Translations under genes and position numbers: made by a program
Notes under the pieces: generated by a model
The model's input: only the letters and a program-made list of their open reading frames with translations
Database searches by the model: none
What the model was told of the DNA's origin: nothing
Assembly (NCBI GenBank): GCA_020555865.1
Contig: JAJCJJ010000001.1
Span: 62,001-126,000, forward strand
DNA length: 64,000 nt
Origin: a bacterium 210917-DFI.7.65
Lineage (GTDB): Bacteria > Bacillota > Clostridia > Oscillospirales > Oscillospiraceae
Direction of reading: 5' to 3'
Shown: positions 9,109-16,958 of the stretch, piece after piece
Position numbering within the stretch: the stretch's first letter is position 1
How the letters are laid out: each line of letters starts with the position of its first letter

Positions 9109-10308
9109 ATGAGTGAAAAAAGACGAGATAATCGCAATCGGATTTTGCGAGAAGGCGAGTATCAGCGCAAGAATGGGAGGTATCGGTTCCGCTATCTGGA
9201 CGAGGATGGCAAAGAACAAAATGTGTACAGTTGGCGGCTGGATAAAAATGATCCTATGCCCAAGGGAAAAAAGCGAGAGCCTTCCCTGAGAGAAAAGGAA
9301 AAGCAGATTGAAGCTGATCTGTTCGATCACATCGTAACCAACGGTGGAAAGCTCACGGTTTTGGAACTGGTGGAAAAGTATGTGTCTCTGAAAACCGGCG
9401 TTCGCCATAATACAGTCGCAGGCTATAAGACGGTAATCAACATCTTGAAAAAAGAGTCATTCGGCAGGCAGCGCATTGACAAGGTGCGCTTGTCGGATGC
9501 CAAAGCATGGCTCATCAAGCTTCAGAAGGTGGATGGCCGAGGGTATAGCTCGATTCATTCGATTCGAGGCGTTCTCAGACCGGCATTCCAGATGGCGGTG
9601 GATGATGACCTGATCCGCAAGAATCCGTTCGGATTTGAGCTGGCATCGGTAGTCGTCAATGACTCAGTGACGAGAGAAGCCATCAGCCGGAAACAGGAAA
9701 GGGATCTTCTGAAGTTTATCAAAGAGGACAAGCATTTCAGCAGATACTACGACGGGATCTATATCCTCTTTCACACAGGGCTTCGTATCTCGGAATTCTG
9801 TGGACTTACGATCCAGGATGTTGAGTTTGAGGAAATGCGTATCAAAGTAGATCATCAGTTGCAGAGAACATCACAGATGGAGTATGTGATCCAGCAGCCA
9901 AAGACAGAAAGCGGCATCCGCTATGTTCCGATGACTGAGGAGGTAGCATCCTGTTTCCGCCGGATCATCGCCAACCGTGCGGTTCCCAAAGCGGAGCCAA
10001 TGGTAGATGGGTACGTTAGTTTTCTGTTTTTGGACAAGAACGATATGCCTATGGTGGCACTTCATTGGGAGAAGTACATGGAGCATATTGTCCAGAAGTA
10101 TAACAAGATTTACCGCATCCAGATGCCGAAAGTAACGCCTCATGTGTGCAGACATACCTTCTGTTCCAATATGGCAAAATCCGGGATGAACCCCAAGACA
10201 TTGCAGTACATCATGGGCCATGCAGACATCAGCGTAACACTGAATACCTACACCCATGTAAAGTTTGACGATGCCAAAGATGAACTGCTGCGTGTGGCGA
10301 ACGCTTAA
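9109..10308 (+). CDS. int: Tyrosine recombinase/integrase, Tn916 family
   Basis: Site-specific recombinase that integrates and excises the element. Start set at ATG 9109: AGAGGAG lies just before it and MSEKRRDNRNRILREGEYQR matches the Tn916 Int N-terminus; an in-frame ATG at 9004 would run through the inverted repeat. 399 residues: N-terminal arm-binding domain (1-65), SAM-like core-binding domain (about 80-170) and catalytic domain with R226, K265, H345, R348, H371 and nucleophile Y381, all present. It should be active. As the last gene of the module it marks the right end of the element, with the attachment site expected shortly downstream. Confidence 0.95.
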   Translation: MSEKRRDNRNRILREGEYQRKNGRYRFRYLDEDGKEQNVYSWRLDKNDPMPKGKKREPSLREKEKQIEADLFDHIVTNGGKLTVLELVEKYVSLKTGVRHNTVAGYKTVINILKKESFGRQRIDKVRLSDAKAWLIKLQKVDGRGYSSIHSIRGVLRPAFQMAVDDDLIRKNPFGFELASVVVNDSVTREAISRKQERDLLKFIKEDKHFSRYYDGIYILFHTGLRISEFCGLTIQDVEFEEMRIKVDHQLQRTSQMEYVIQQPKTESGIRYVPMTEEVASCFRRIIANRAVPKAEPMVDGYVSFLFLDKNDMPMVALHWEKYMEHIVQKYNKIYRIQMPKVTPHVCRHTFCSNMAKSGMNPKTLQYIMGHADISVTLNTYTHVKFDDAKDELLRVANA

Positions 10309-10315
10309 AATTGCC

Positions 10316-10344
10316 CGTTGGTAAAGCGGCTTTCTTTACCAACG
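10316..10344. repeat. Perfect hairpin just after int
   Basis: Eleven-base arms CGTTGGTAAAG and CTTTACCAACG enclose a 7-base loop, starting 8 bases after the int stop; a second TTTACCAA follows at once. There is no T-tract, so it is a weak terminator candidate; it may be part of the element's right end. Confidence 0.5.
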
Positions 10345-10444
10345 CCTTTACCAATATTGCAGGAAAAAACATGAGAAATCCTGAGAAGATTCGAGAAGAT
10401 ATCTTCAAAGCAGGTGGAAGCTCAGACTGCACGAAAAGTGTGAA

Positions 10445-10486
10445 AAATCCTGTAATATCAAGCATTTGAGAAGAAATACAGGATTT
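10445..10486. repeat. Inverted repeat AAATCCTGTA/TACAGGATTT
   Basis: Perfect 10-base arms with a 22-base spacer in the leader of the phosphatase gene, ending 3 bases before its ribosome site region. A third AAATCCTG copy lies near 10376. It could be a regulatory hairpin or an attachment-site feature; unproven. Confidence 0.4.
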
Positions 10487-10504
10487 ATGAGGAGTTATAA
10501 AAAG

Positions 10505-10963
10505 ATGGTAAAAATACTTTTCGTGTGCCACGGCAATATTTGCCGCAGTCCAATGGCGGAGTTTTTCATGAAAGATTTAGTGAAACAGGAAGAGAAAGCG
10601 GAGCAATTTGACATTGCCTCTGCTGCCACCAGCACGGAGGAAATTGGCAACGGCGTGCACTGGGGAACTCGGTCAATCTTGGGCCGTCTGGGAATTTCCT
10701 GTGCAGGAAAGACGGCTCGTCAGATGACAAGGGAAGACTATAACCGATACGATTATCTCATTGGTATGGATAGCGCCAACCTGCGCAATATGTACCGCAT
10801 TTGCGGCGGCGATCCGGAGGGAAAAATATTTCGCCTGTTGGATTTCACGGGGCAGGCCGGTGATGTGGCAGATCCTTGGTATACCGATGATTTCGAGGCG
10901 ACATACCGCGATATCAAGGCGGGCTGTGAAGGACTTCTGCTGCGGCTTTCAGAAAAAGAATGA
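10505..10963 (+). CDS. Low-molecular-weight protein-tyrosine phosphatase
   Basis: Predicted cytosolic phosphotyrosine phosphatase. 152 residues from ATG 10505, chosen because GAGGAG lies ten bases upstream and the P-loop starts right after the N-terminal strand as in the family. The active-site loop is CHGNICRS (nucleophile C8, phosphate-binding R14) and the general acid is D123 in DPWY. Length is normal. It lies about 200 bases beyond the integrase and is probably the first host gene after the element. ArsC-type arsenate reductases share the fold, but the DPWY motif and lack of an extra cysteine pair favour the phosphatase. Confidence 0.92.
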   Translation: MVKILFVCHGNICRSPMAEFFMKDLVKQEEKAEQFDIASAATSTEEIGNGVHWGTRSILGRLGISCAGKTARQMTREDYNRYDYLIGMDSANLRNMYRICGGDPEGKIFRLLDFTGQAGDVADPWYTDDFEATYRDIKAGCEGLLLRLSEKE

Positions 10964-11009
10964 GATTTGTCTCTTTTGAAAAACAAAAGGGTATTTTCAA
11001 GTGAATCGG

Positions 11010-11038
11010 TTGCTTTTGGGGATAGAAATTGATACAAT
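11010..11038 (+). promoter_or_regulatory. Putative sigma-A promoter for the TerD-family gene
   Basis: TTGCTT, a 17-base spacer, then TACAAT, located 38 bases before the start codon. Confidence 0.55.
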
Positions 11039-11075
11039 GAAGAGGAAAAAGACGCAAAAAGCAAAAGGAGTGGTG

Positions 11076-11708
11076 ATGATGGATAAGGTATTGAGATTGG
11101 AGAATTCGTTTGAAGTGGAGGTCGAGGAAGACGCCGTCGTTCATGTGCAGCTGGGCTGGGACATGAAGCGCGGCGGACTGAAAGAGAAGATCGAAGGTCA
11201 GGTAGCGGCAGCTGTAATTGGTATTTCTGAAAAGGGATACGATTTGAACCTGGCAGCTATTGTGGAACACGATACGCAGGAAGCGGAATTGGTGTTTCAT
11301 CATGGCCCCGGAGGTTGTGGAGCCGACAGGAGCGGCGCGGTGTTGTTAAGCAAGGACGACCGCTCTGGCTTTGGCGGCGGCAGCGATGAGGATCTCCACG
11401 TCCGATTGAAGGAAGTGCCTGAGAGTGTGCAGCGCATTGTGTTCTTTATGAACATCGGTGGAGCCAATGTGCTTGATCAGCATCTAACGGATGTGGACAA
11501 TGTGTTTGTTCAGATCCAGAATGAAAAGAACTGCAGGGTGTATCTTCGGGAAGAGGAGGCCTTTTGCTGTGAACGGGCACAGGAGTACTGCTGCTATACC
11601 TTTGCTGAGCTGTGCCGGAAAGGCAGGGGCTGGGTGCTGCACGGTGTCTCCCGTTATTCCAAAGAAGACAGTGAACTGGAAACGATGCGGGCGTTTTGCG
11701 ACCGTTGA
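11076..11708 (+). CDS. TerD-family stress/tellurium-resistance-type protein
   Basis: 210 residues from ATG 11076 (or 11079), with AAAGGAG five bases upstream. The sequence follows the TerD pattern: LQLGWD-like VQLGWDMK near residue 27, DLNLAA at about 53, the acidic Ca-binding-like stretch KDDRSGFGGGSDED (about 92-105), then RIVFFMNI and a conserved FVQI block. TerD-domain proteins bind calcium and are linked to envelope stress and tellurite resistance in other bacteria; a solitary copy like this has no assigned role. The C-terminus carries four or five cysteines (FCCERAQEYCCY), which is unusual. Followed by a strong terminator. Confidence 0.8.
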   Translation: MMDKVLRLENSFEVEVEEDAVVHVQLGWDMKRGGLKEKIEGQVAAAVIGISEKGYDLNLAAIVEHDTQEAELVFHHGPGGCGADRSGAVLLSKDDRSGFGGGSDEDLHVRLKEVPESVQRIVFFMNIGGANVLDQHLTDVDNVFVQIQNEKNCRVYLREEEAFCCERAQEYCCYTFAELCRKGRGWVLHGVSRYSKEDSELETMRAFCDR

Positions 11709-11725
11709 GTGAGTGGGATTCAGGT

Positions 11726-11773
11726 AAAAAAAGCCAAAGCTGCGGACAAACTGTCTGCAGCTTTGGCTTTTTC
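11726..11773. terminator. Bidirectional intrinsic terminator
   Basis: Sixteen-base arms AAAAAGCCAAAGCTGC and complement around a 13-base loop, with A-tract left and T-tract right. It serves the TerD gene and the convergent permease gene. Confidence 0.85.
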
Positions 11774-11794
11774 TATAGATAGCGGGAGAGAAAT

Positions 11795-12730
11795 TTACGG
11801 CAGAGCCAGCAGCGTCTGCGTAAGGACGATCATAACCGGCATGGTGAGAATGGAGAGTAATGTGCTCAAAGATACCAGAGAAACGGACAATTCCGAATCC
11901 TGCCCGTAGATCACGGAGAACATGGTGCAACTTGCGGCAACCGGGGCACACAGGGCAACCATGCAGGCGGTAAGAGCTATGGGATCCATACCGGTCACGA
12001 TGCCCAACCCCAAACCGATCAGCGGCAGGAGGATCAGCCGTTCGGCAATGGTAAGCCAGGCGCGGAAATCCCGGAAAACAATGGAAAGCTTTGCATGAGA
12101 CAGGTGGTAACCGATGACGACCATTGGAATAGGGGTATTCAGCGCAGCCAGGTAGTCGACGGGGGTGTTGACCAGTGTGGGCAGGGTGGAGGAAGTAAAA
12201 AACAGGATCACGCCGATGGTGACGCCGATGATGCCCGGGTTGGTGATCAGTTTGCGCAGGGACAACAACTGCCGGTTCCGGCTCATCATGTACAGGCCCA
12301 GCGTCCAGTTCATAATATTGAACACTGCCAGAAAAGCTGCGCCGAAAAACATGCCATCTGGTCCCAGCAGGGCGCTTTCCAGGGGAAGAGCCATAAAGCC
12401 GCAGTTGGAAAAAATGGCGGCGAAGCGGTACACGCTCTCGCGCTCGGGCTGCTGGTCATGCAGCGTCCTGCGGGCGAGAAAATAACCGATGAAGGTCGTG
12501 ATGACGGCAAATAGGACAGCCTGCAGGAAAGCGCCCGCCAGAGCGGCGTCAAATTCGCGCTGCAGGGATTGGATCATCACGCAGGGGGTGACGATATAGA
12601 GCACGAAATCCGTCATACCGGTGACGGCGGTGTCCGCTAAAAATTTTGTTTTTCCGCAGACAAAACCGACTCCGATCAGAAGAAACAAAATGACGACCTG
12701 CTGGCTGACGGTAAGGAAGCTGGTAAGCAT
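11795..12730 (-). CDS. Auxin efflux carrier (AEC) family permease
   Basis: Inner-membrane secondary transporter of 311 residues with about ten hydrophobic segments in two halves (roughly 10-165 and 170-311), the usual AEC length and topology. Recognisable points are GVGFVCGKTKFL near the N-terminus, the loop with NCGFMALPL, and LTNPGIIGV-like LITNPGIIGV in the middle. Bacterial members carry malate and other carboxylates; substrate here unknown. Start ATG at 12730 has only a weak ribosome site (AGAGAGAAGG upstream). It is a single-gene unit with its own promoter and a shared terminator. Confidence 0.85.
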   Translation of the reverse strand: MLTSFLTVSQQVVILFLLIGVGFVCGKTKFLADTAVTGMTDFVLYIVTPCVMIQSLQREFDAALAGAFLQAVLFAVITTFIGYFLARRTLHDQQPERESVYRFAAIFSNCGFMALPLESALLGPDGMFFGAAFLAVFNIMNWTLGLYMMSRNRQLLSLRKLITNPGIIGVTIGVILFFTSSTLPTLVNTPVDYLAALNTPIPMVVIGYHLSHAKLSIVFRDFRAWLTIAERLILLPLIGLGLGIVTGMDPIALTACMVALCAPVAASCTMFSVIYGQDSELSVSLVSLSTLLSILTMPVMIVLTQTLLALP

Positions 12731-12760
12731 GCAAAAACCTTCTCTCTAAAATATCAACTT

Positions 12761-12789
12761 ATTATAAAAAGAATTTGTGCAATATGCAA
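12761..12789 (-). promoter_or_regulatory. Putative sigma-A promoter for the AEC permease
   Basis: Read leftwards: TTGCAT, 17-base spacer, TATAAT, about 30 bases before the start codon. Confidence 0.6.
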
Positions 12790-12817
12790 TAGGGGACGCT
12801 TGAAAAATTGTATAAAA

Positions 12818-12856
12818 CGAAAAAACAGCCAATGGAAAACATTGGCTGTTTTTTCG
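12818..12856. terminator. Strong symmetrical terminator
   Basis: CGAAAAAACAGCCAATG pairs with its complement, A-tract on one side and T-tract on the other. It stops leftward transcription from the hydG side before the AEC promoter, and could end a small RNA starting near 13030. Confidence 0.85.
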
Positions 12857-13234
12857 TGTGACAGATAGAAAATGAGAGGGAAAAAGTAAAATGAAGAAAA
12901 AGGGAAACATCCATGGATGCACAATCGCATTTCATACCGTTCGGCCGCTGTATCGAAAAACGGGCGGCACAGATGCGTGCGCTGATCCCGTTTTTCCGGC
13001 AGTACACGTGTTGACACGGTTGGAAGAGAGGAGCCTGATACAGCCGCCTGACAAATTGTGAATCAATTCACAATTTATAGCTTATATATTATATCTTTGT
13101 GCAGAAATGTCAATATACAAAATAAATTTTCTATTTTTTAAATAAAAAATAAAAGACAAACTTCCACTGGATTCGCGATATCTACAAAAAAGAACAAGGA
13201 GTCAAAATGGAGAACCATGAGTTTCCCCGTTCGA
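12857..13234. other. AT-rich non-coding region between hydG and the permease
   Basis: About 380 bases. No ORF with a ribosome site is convincing. It contains a CRP-like palindrome (13053-13076) and a very AT-rich stretch (13070-13160). A leftward transcript from about 13030 would end at the terminator at 12818-12856, giving a possible RNA of roughly 200 bases. Confidence 0.4.
13053..13076. promoter_or_regulatory. CRP-consensus-like palindrome
   Basis: Eleven-base perfect arms AAATTGTGAAT and ATTCACAATTT separated by CA. The core TGTGA-N6-TCACA equals the classical CRP half-site arrangement. No annotated start codon lies within 300 bases downstream on either strand. Confidence 0.6.
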
Positions 13235-14650
13235 TCAGAAGCGGAAGTCCCGCGCGCCCTGTTCGATTTCGCCCAGATATTGGAGCACGCGGTCGTGCAC
13301 CAACTTGCGGGGGATGTTTCCTGTTTCCTGCGCAATGAGCTGTTCGCCGATCTTCCGGGTTTCCGGGGAGGCATAGTCCACCAGATATTCTTTCAGCGTC
13401 ATCAGGGCGTTCGGGTGGCAGCAGTTCTGGATTTCGCCGTTCTTGCACAGAGACATAAACCGGTCGCCGGTGCGGCCGGCGCGGTAGCAGGCGGTACAGA
13501 AGGAGGGGATGTAGTCCATCTCCATCAGCCAGCGCACCACCTCGTCAAGGCTGCGCTGATCCGACACGTCAAATTGGGCAGTATCCTGGGGGCGCACCGG
13601 CTCCTGATAGCCGCCCACGCTGGTGCGGGAGCCGCCGGAGATCTGGGAAATGCCCAAATGCAGCACCCGCTCGCGGGATTTCTGGCTCTCGCGGGTGGAA
13701 ACGATCATGCCGGTATATGGTACAGCAATACGGATGCAGGCCACCAGTTTGGCAAAAATATCGTCGTTAACGGCATTGGAAAAGGTGCCCGGATCGATAT
13801 CATCAGCGGGACAGATCCGGGGGACACTGATGGTGTGAGGGCCGACGCCGTGGACGGCTTCCAAGTGCTCGGCATGCATTAAAAGTCCGCAGAATTCATA
13901 GCGGTACTGCTCCAGGCCGAACAGTACGCCCAGGCCCACGTCGTCAATACCGCCCTCCATGGCACGGTCCATGGCTTCGGTATGGTAGGCGTAATCGTGT
14001 TTGGGGCCGGTGGGGTGGAGGGCTTCATAGTTTTCTTTGTTGTAGGTTTCCTGAAACAGGATATAGGTACCAATGCCAGCGTCGCGGAGTTTGGTGTAAT
14101 TTTCCACGGTGGTGGCGGCAATGTTTACATTAACGCGGCGGATGGCGCCGTTTTTATGTTTGATGGAGTAGATGGTGCGGATGCATTCGAGAATGTAATC
14201 TATGGGATTGTGGGTCGGATCCTCGCCGGCTTCAATGGCCAGGCGTTTGTGACCCATGTCCTGCAGAGCAATGACTTCCCGGCGCACCTCTTCCTGGGTC
14301 AGCTTTTTGCGGGGAATATGTTTATTTTGCCCATGATAGGGGCAGTACACACAGCCGTTGATGCAGTAATTGGAGAGATACAGCGGCGCGAAAAGGACGA
14401 TGCGGTTGCCGTAAAAATCCTTTTTGATCTGTTCGGCCAGCGCAAAGATTTTTTCGTTTTCCTCCTCCAGTTCGCAGGCCAGCAGCACGGAAGCTTCCCG
14501 ATGACTCAGGCCGCGGCAGCTTTTGGCTTTTTCAAGGATATTGTCGATCAGCGTTTTGTTTTCTTTGTTTTTTTCAGCCCAATCCAGGGATTGGCGGATC
14601 TCCTCGTCGCTGATGAATTCTTCAGCGCGGAGGGATTTCGGATCGTACAT
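13235..14650 (-). CDS. hydG: [FeFe]-hydrogenase H-cluster maturase HydG (radical SAM)
   Basis: Cleaves tyrosine to p-cresol, CO and cyanide to make the Fe(CO)2(CN) precursor of the H-cluster. 471 residues from ATG 14650 (MYDPKSLRAEEF), chosen for AAAGGAG ten bases upstream; an in-frame start 51 bases earlier would contain that site. The radical-SAM cluster motif is CINGCVYC (about residues 91-98); the C-terminal auxiliary cluster motif is CTACYRAGRTG...C (about 380-405). Both clusters are intact. It lies 64 bases after hydE in the same direction, forming a maturase operon; the third maturase HydF is not in the window. Confidence 0.96.
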   Translation of the reverse strand: MYDPKSLRAEEFISDEEIRQSLDWAEKNKENKTLIDNILEKAKSCRGLSHREASVLLACELEEENEKIFALAEQIKKDFYGNRIVLFAPLYLSNYCINGCVYCPYHGQNKHIPRKKLTQEEVRREVIALQDMGHKRLAIEAGEDPTHNPIDYILECIRTIYSIKHKNGAIRRVNVNIAATTVENYTKLRDAGIGTYILFQETYNKENYEALHPTGPKHDYAYHTEAMDRAMEGGIDDVGLGVLFGLEQYRYEFCGLLMHAEHLEAVHGVGPHTISVPRICPADDIDPGTFSNAVNDDIFAKLVACIRIAVPYTGMIVSTRESQKSRERVLHLGISQISGGSRTSVGGYQEPVRPQDTAQFDVSDQRSLDEVVRWLMEMDYIPSFCTACYRAGRTGDRFMSLCKNGEIQNCCHPNALMTLKEYLVDYASPETRKIGEQLIAQETGNIPRKLVHDRVLQYLGEIEQGARDFRF

Positions 14651-14714
14651 AACACATAAACTCCTTTTCTTTCGTTTTCTTTCAGTCCGGAGAATGCACA
14701 CTGCAGGGCGGGGG

Positions 14715-15806
14715 TTATCCGCTCTGTGCAGGGACAGTGCTGGCAGAGGTGCGCGGTGTGCCGAGCAAAGGGCTGTCGCCTCGTTCTACTGCCCATTCAT
14801 AGTCGATGGAGGAGAGCCGGTGCTGCAGGCAGGACCGGCATTGCGCCGATTCGTCGCCAGTGCAGATTTTGTTGTCGTAAAGCATGTATTTTTTGCGGAC
14901 GGAAAGGGGAGACAGGTTCGGCATCACCACGTTGGCGCCGGCTAAGATGCCGCGTTCCCGCCCATCTGCGGCGGCGGTGCCCAGGGCGGTGGTGGCGGGC
15001 AGCAGCACCTGAGGGAGCATCAGACGCACGCAGGAAAGCAGCAGCAGCGTTTGCTCCGTGCTCCCGGCGGCCTCCTGCGCGAAAGGGGTATCCTTGTGGG
15101 GCAGAAACGGGCCGATGCCCACCATATGAGGCTGGAGCTGCTGCAGAAAGATCAGATCTTCAGCCAAAGTTTCTGCAGTTTGCCCCGGCGCGCCAACCAT
15201 AAAGCCGGCACCTACCTGGAAGCCGATTTCTTTCAGTGTCCAGAGGCACTCCTTGCGGCGTGCCAGAGACAGTGCGGCAGGGTGCAGGCGGTGGTAGTGG
15301 GCTTCATTCGCCGTTTCATGGCGCAGCAGATAACGGTCCGCGCCAGCATCGAAAAAGGATTGATAGACGCCCCGGTTGCGTTCGCCCACGGAGAGGGTAA
15401 GTGCACAGTCGCTCCAGCGTTTTTTGATTGTTTCCACTGTTCGGCAGAGCAGATCGTCGGAAAAGCCGGCGTCCTCGCCGCCTTGGAGCACGAAAGTGCG
15501 AAAGCCCAGATCATACCCTTCGGCGCAGCAGGCGAAAATATCTTCCGGTGTGAGCCGGTAGCGCTGCGCTTTTGCATTGCTGCGGCGGATGCCGCAGTAA
15601 TAACAGTCATTCCTGCAGTAATTGGTAAATTCGATCAGGCCGCGGACGTAGATCTTTTTGCCGAACCGGGCAACCGCTTCGGCCTGAGCAGCCTGGGCCA
15701 GATGTTTGGCCTCCTGTGCGCCGGCACCGCGCAGCAATGCGGCCCACTGCGCTTGATCCAGCCAATGAGTGCAGCAAAGCTGTTGGATCAGTGTATCAAT
15801 GCACAT
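14715..15806 (-). CDS. hydE: [FeFe]-hydrogenase H-cluster maturase HydE (radical SAM)
   Basis: Radical-SAM enzyme acting in assembly of the diiron part of the H-cluster. 363 residues from ATG 15806 (MCIDTLIQQLC), with AGGAG seven bases upstream; a longer in-frame reading exists but would overlap the promoter. The SAM-cluster motif CRNDCYYCGIR is at about residues 65-75, followed by the TIM-barrel pattern (VLQGGEDAGF, TLSVGERNRGVY, GFMVGAPGQT). A C-terminal extra cysteine group (CTGDESAQCRSC) is present. It heads the hydE-hydG operon and has its own promoter with a palindrome placed at about -41. Confidence 0.95.
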   Translation of the reverse strand: MCIDTLIQQLCCTHWLDQAQWAALLRGAGAQEAKHLAQAAQAEAVARFGKKIYVRGLIEFTNYCRNDCYYCGIRRSNAKAQRYRLTPEDIFACCAEGYDLGFRTFVLQGGEDAGFSDDLLCRTVETIKKRWSDCALTLSVGERNRGVYQSFFDAGADRYLLRHETANEAHYHRLHPAALSLARRKECLWTLKEIGFQVGAGFMVGAPGQTAETLAEDLIFLQQLQPHMVGIGPFLPHKDTPFAQEAAGSTEQTLLLLSCVRLMLPQVLLPATTALGTAAADGRERGILAGANVVMPNLSPLSVRKKYMLYDNKICTGDESAQCRSCLQHRLSSIDYEWAVERGDSPLLGTPRTSASTVPAQSG

Positions 15807-15842
15807 ATCGTTCTCCTGTTTTTGCGTGATCGGTTGGTTCTC

Positions 15843-15884
15843 AGTATACCGCAGAACCCGGCGATTTCCGTTGCCTATGCAACG
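15843..15884 (-). promoter_or_regulatory. hydE promoter with class II activator-type palindrome
   Basis: Read leftwards, a -10 TATACT (15848-15843) has no good -35 box. Instead the palindrome CGTTGC-CTAT-GCAACG (15869-15884) is centred about 41 bases before the expected start site, the position where Crp/Fnr activators bind. The adjacent divergent-island gene encodes such a regulator. Confidence 0.55.
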
Positions 15885-15889
15885 AAAAG

Positions 15890-15925
15890 AGAAAAGGCGC
15901 CGCACAAATCCTGTGCGCGCGCCGC
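15890..15925 (-). terminator. Terminator of the Crp/Fnr gene
   Basis: Read leftwards, a GC-rich hairpin (GGCGC-GCGCACA ... TGTGCGGCGCC) is followed by TTTTCTCTTTT. It separates the regulator gene from hydE, so hydE needs its own promoter. Confidence 0.7.
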
Positions 15926-15932
15926 AATTGGT

Positions 15933-16610
15933 TCAGGATTCTCTGGCATGGTGCAGAAGAAAACGGTTTTTGTGGAACGAAAGAATGCCGTCCCGCTGCA
16001 TACGGGACAATTCCCGGGACAGGGCAGTACGCTCCACGCCTAAATAATCCGCCATCGTGCTCCGATCCATATTCAGCGTGATCTGCAGGGATTTCTGCTG
16101 TTGAACCTGCTGGGAAAAAAAGGTGATCAGTTTTTCGCGGATGGATTTTTTGGACAACACCTGGATGCGGTCGTTGAAGCGCAGGCTGCGCTCGGACACC
16201 GCGCGAAGCAGATTGACGCCGAAGCGGGCGCACAGGGGATCGGTAAAAAAGGCGCCGTCGCGCAGCGGCGCGCAGTGAAACCAGAGCACGGCGGTGTTTG
16301 CTGTGGCCACAGCAGTGATGGGGGACTCCGTTATGCCGGCGCAGGCCATAGCTTCTGCAAAAAGAGAGCCGGGCGACACATCGGCCATAACGATATGGTT
16401 GCCGTCCACATCGTCCATAAAAACCTGTATTGCACCGGCCAGCAGCAGGCCGAAACCGCTGATGGGATCACCGGCGGAAATGAGGTGGCGTCCCCGCTGG
16501 TAATGCCGCTCGAAAGCGCACAGCAGCGTGCACAGCCGCTCGATTTCCGATGGCGTCATATCGGCGAAGAGAACCGAATTGTGTAATATGCCTTCTTTTG
16601 ATTGCGGCAT
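15933..16610 (-). CDS. Crp/Fnr-family transcriptional regulator
   Basis: 225 residues from ATG 16610 (MPQSKEGILHN), the start nearest the CAGGAGG site; an upstream in-frame ATG at 16670 would overlap the promoter. Cyclic-nucleotide-binding-like beta-roll at about 10-120 (RHLISAGDPISGFGLLLAGAIQVF), long dimerisation helix, and a C-terminal HTH (TMADYLGVERTALSRELSRM, about 180-200). The Fnr-type N-terminal cysteine cluster is absent. In the recognition helix Ser-Arg are kept but the Fnr glutamate position is Thr, so the site need not be TTGAT-type. It lies between the maturase and hydrogenase operons and probably controls one or both. Confidence 0.88.
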   Translation of the reverse strand: MPQSKEGILHNSVLFADMTPSEIERLCTLLCAFERHYQRGRHLISAGDPISGFGLLLAGAIQVFMDDVDGNHIVMADVSPGSLFAEAMACAGITESPITAVATANTAVLWFHCAPLRDGAFFTDPLCARFGVNLLRAVSERSLRFNDRIQVLSKKSIREKLITFFSQQVQQQKSLQITLNMDRSTMADYLGVERTALSRELSRMQRDGILSFHKNRFLLHHARES

Positions 16611-16641
16611 AAGTGATTCCGCCTTTCCTCCTGTTTTTTCC

Positions 16642-16670
16642 AGTATAGCCGAAACCCGCTTTCCCGTCAA
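16642..16670 (-). promoter_or_regulatory. Putative promoter of the Crp/Fnr gene with overlapping dyad
   Basis: Read leftwards: TTGACG, 17-base spacer, TATACT. The dyad GTCAA-T-TTGAC (16666-16676) overlaps the -35 box, a position suited to repression, possibly by the regulator itself. Confidence 0.5.
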
Positions 16671-16866
16671 TTTGACAAATTATAAGAAACACTCATGGAA
16701 TCAGCAGCGGGATTCTTTGCAAGTATGCATAAAATAGAAATCTAAAATTGTACAAGCTGTAAATATATAGTGTTTATAAACAAAAGATTGTGAAATAATA
16801 AACAACTTGCGTGACGAACTGTACAAAAAAACGAAAAATAAAAAAATAATTTTGTCACTGCGCGTA

Positions 16867-16895
16867 TGGACGTGTCAAAGGGATGCTTTTATAAT
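16867..16895 (+). promoter_or_regulatory. Putative promoter of the hydrogenase operon
   Basis: TGGACG, 17-base spacer, TATAAT, 64 bases before the first start codon. The imperfect dyad TTGTCAC...GTGTCAA (16852-16877) brackets the -35 box. The 250 bases upstream are very AT-rich and carry no gene. Confidence 0.45.
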
Positions 16896-16958
16896 AATAG
16901 AAGTATTTTGTTCTTTTTTATGGGAGGAAAAGATCAAAAGGAAACAGGAGGTTGTAAA

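Larger units (their letters stand above)
4811..10308 (+). mobile_element. Core of an integrative mobilisable element (left end not in view)
   Basis: Ordered module: two small conserved ORFs, structured non-coding region, MobV-like relaxase, VapE-like ATPase, excisionase, Tn916-type integrase, all rightward. Type IV secretion and coupling-protein genes are absent, which fits a mobilisable rather than self-transmissible element. The XRE regulator and perhaps the DUF2971/hsdR genes to the left may be cargo. The stretch shown is the core module only; no flanking direct repeat could be paired because the left end is outside the window. Confidence 0.7.

Noticed and set aside
12754..13017. Leftward ORF of 87 codons upstream of the AEC gene
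   Set aside because: Runs through a strong terminator and the AEC promoter; hydrophobic by chance from T-rich sequence.
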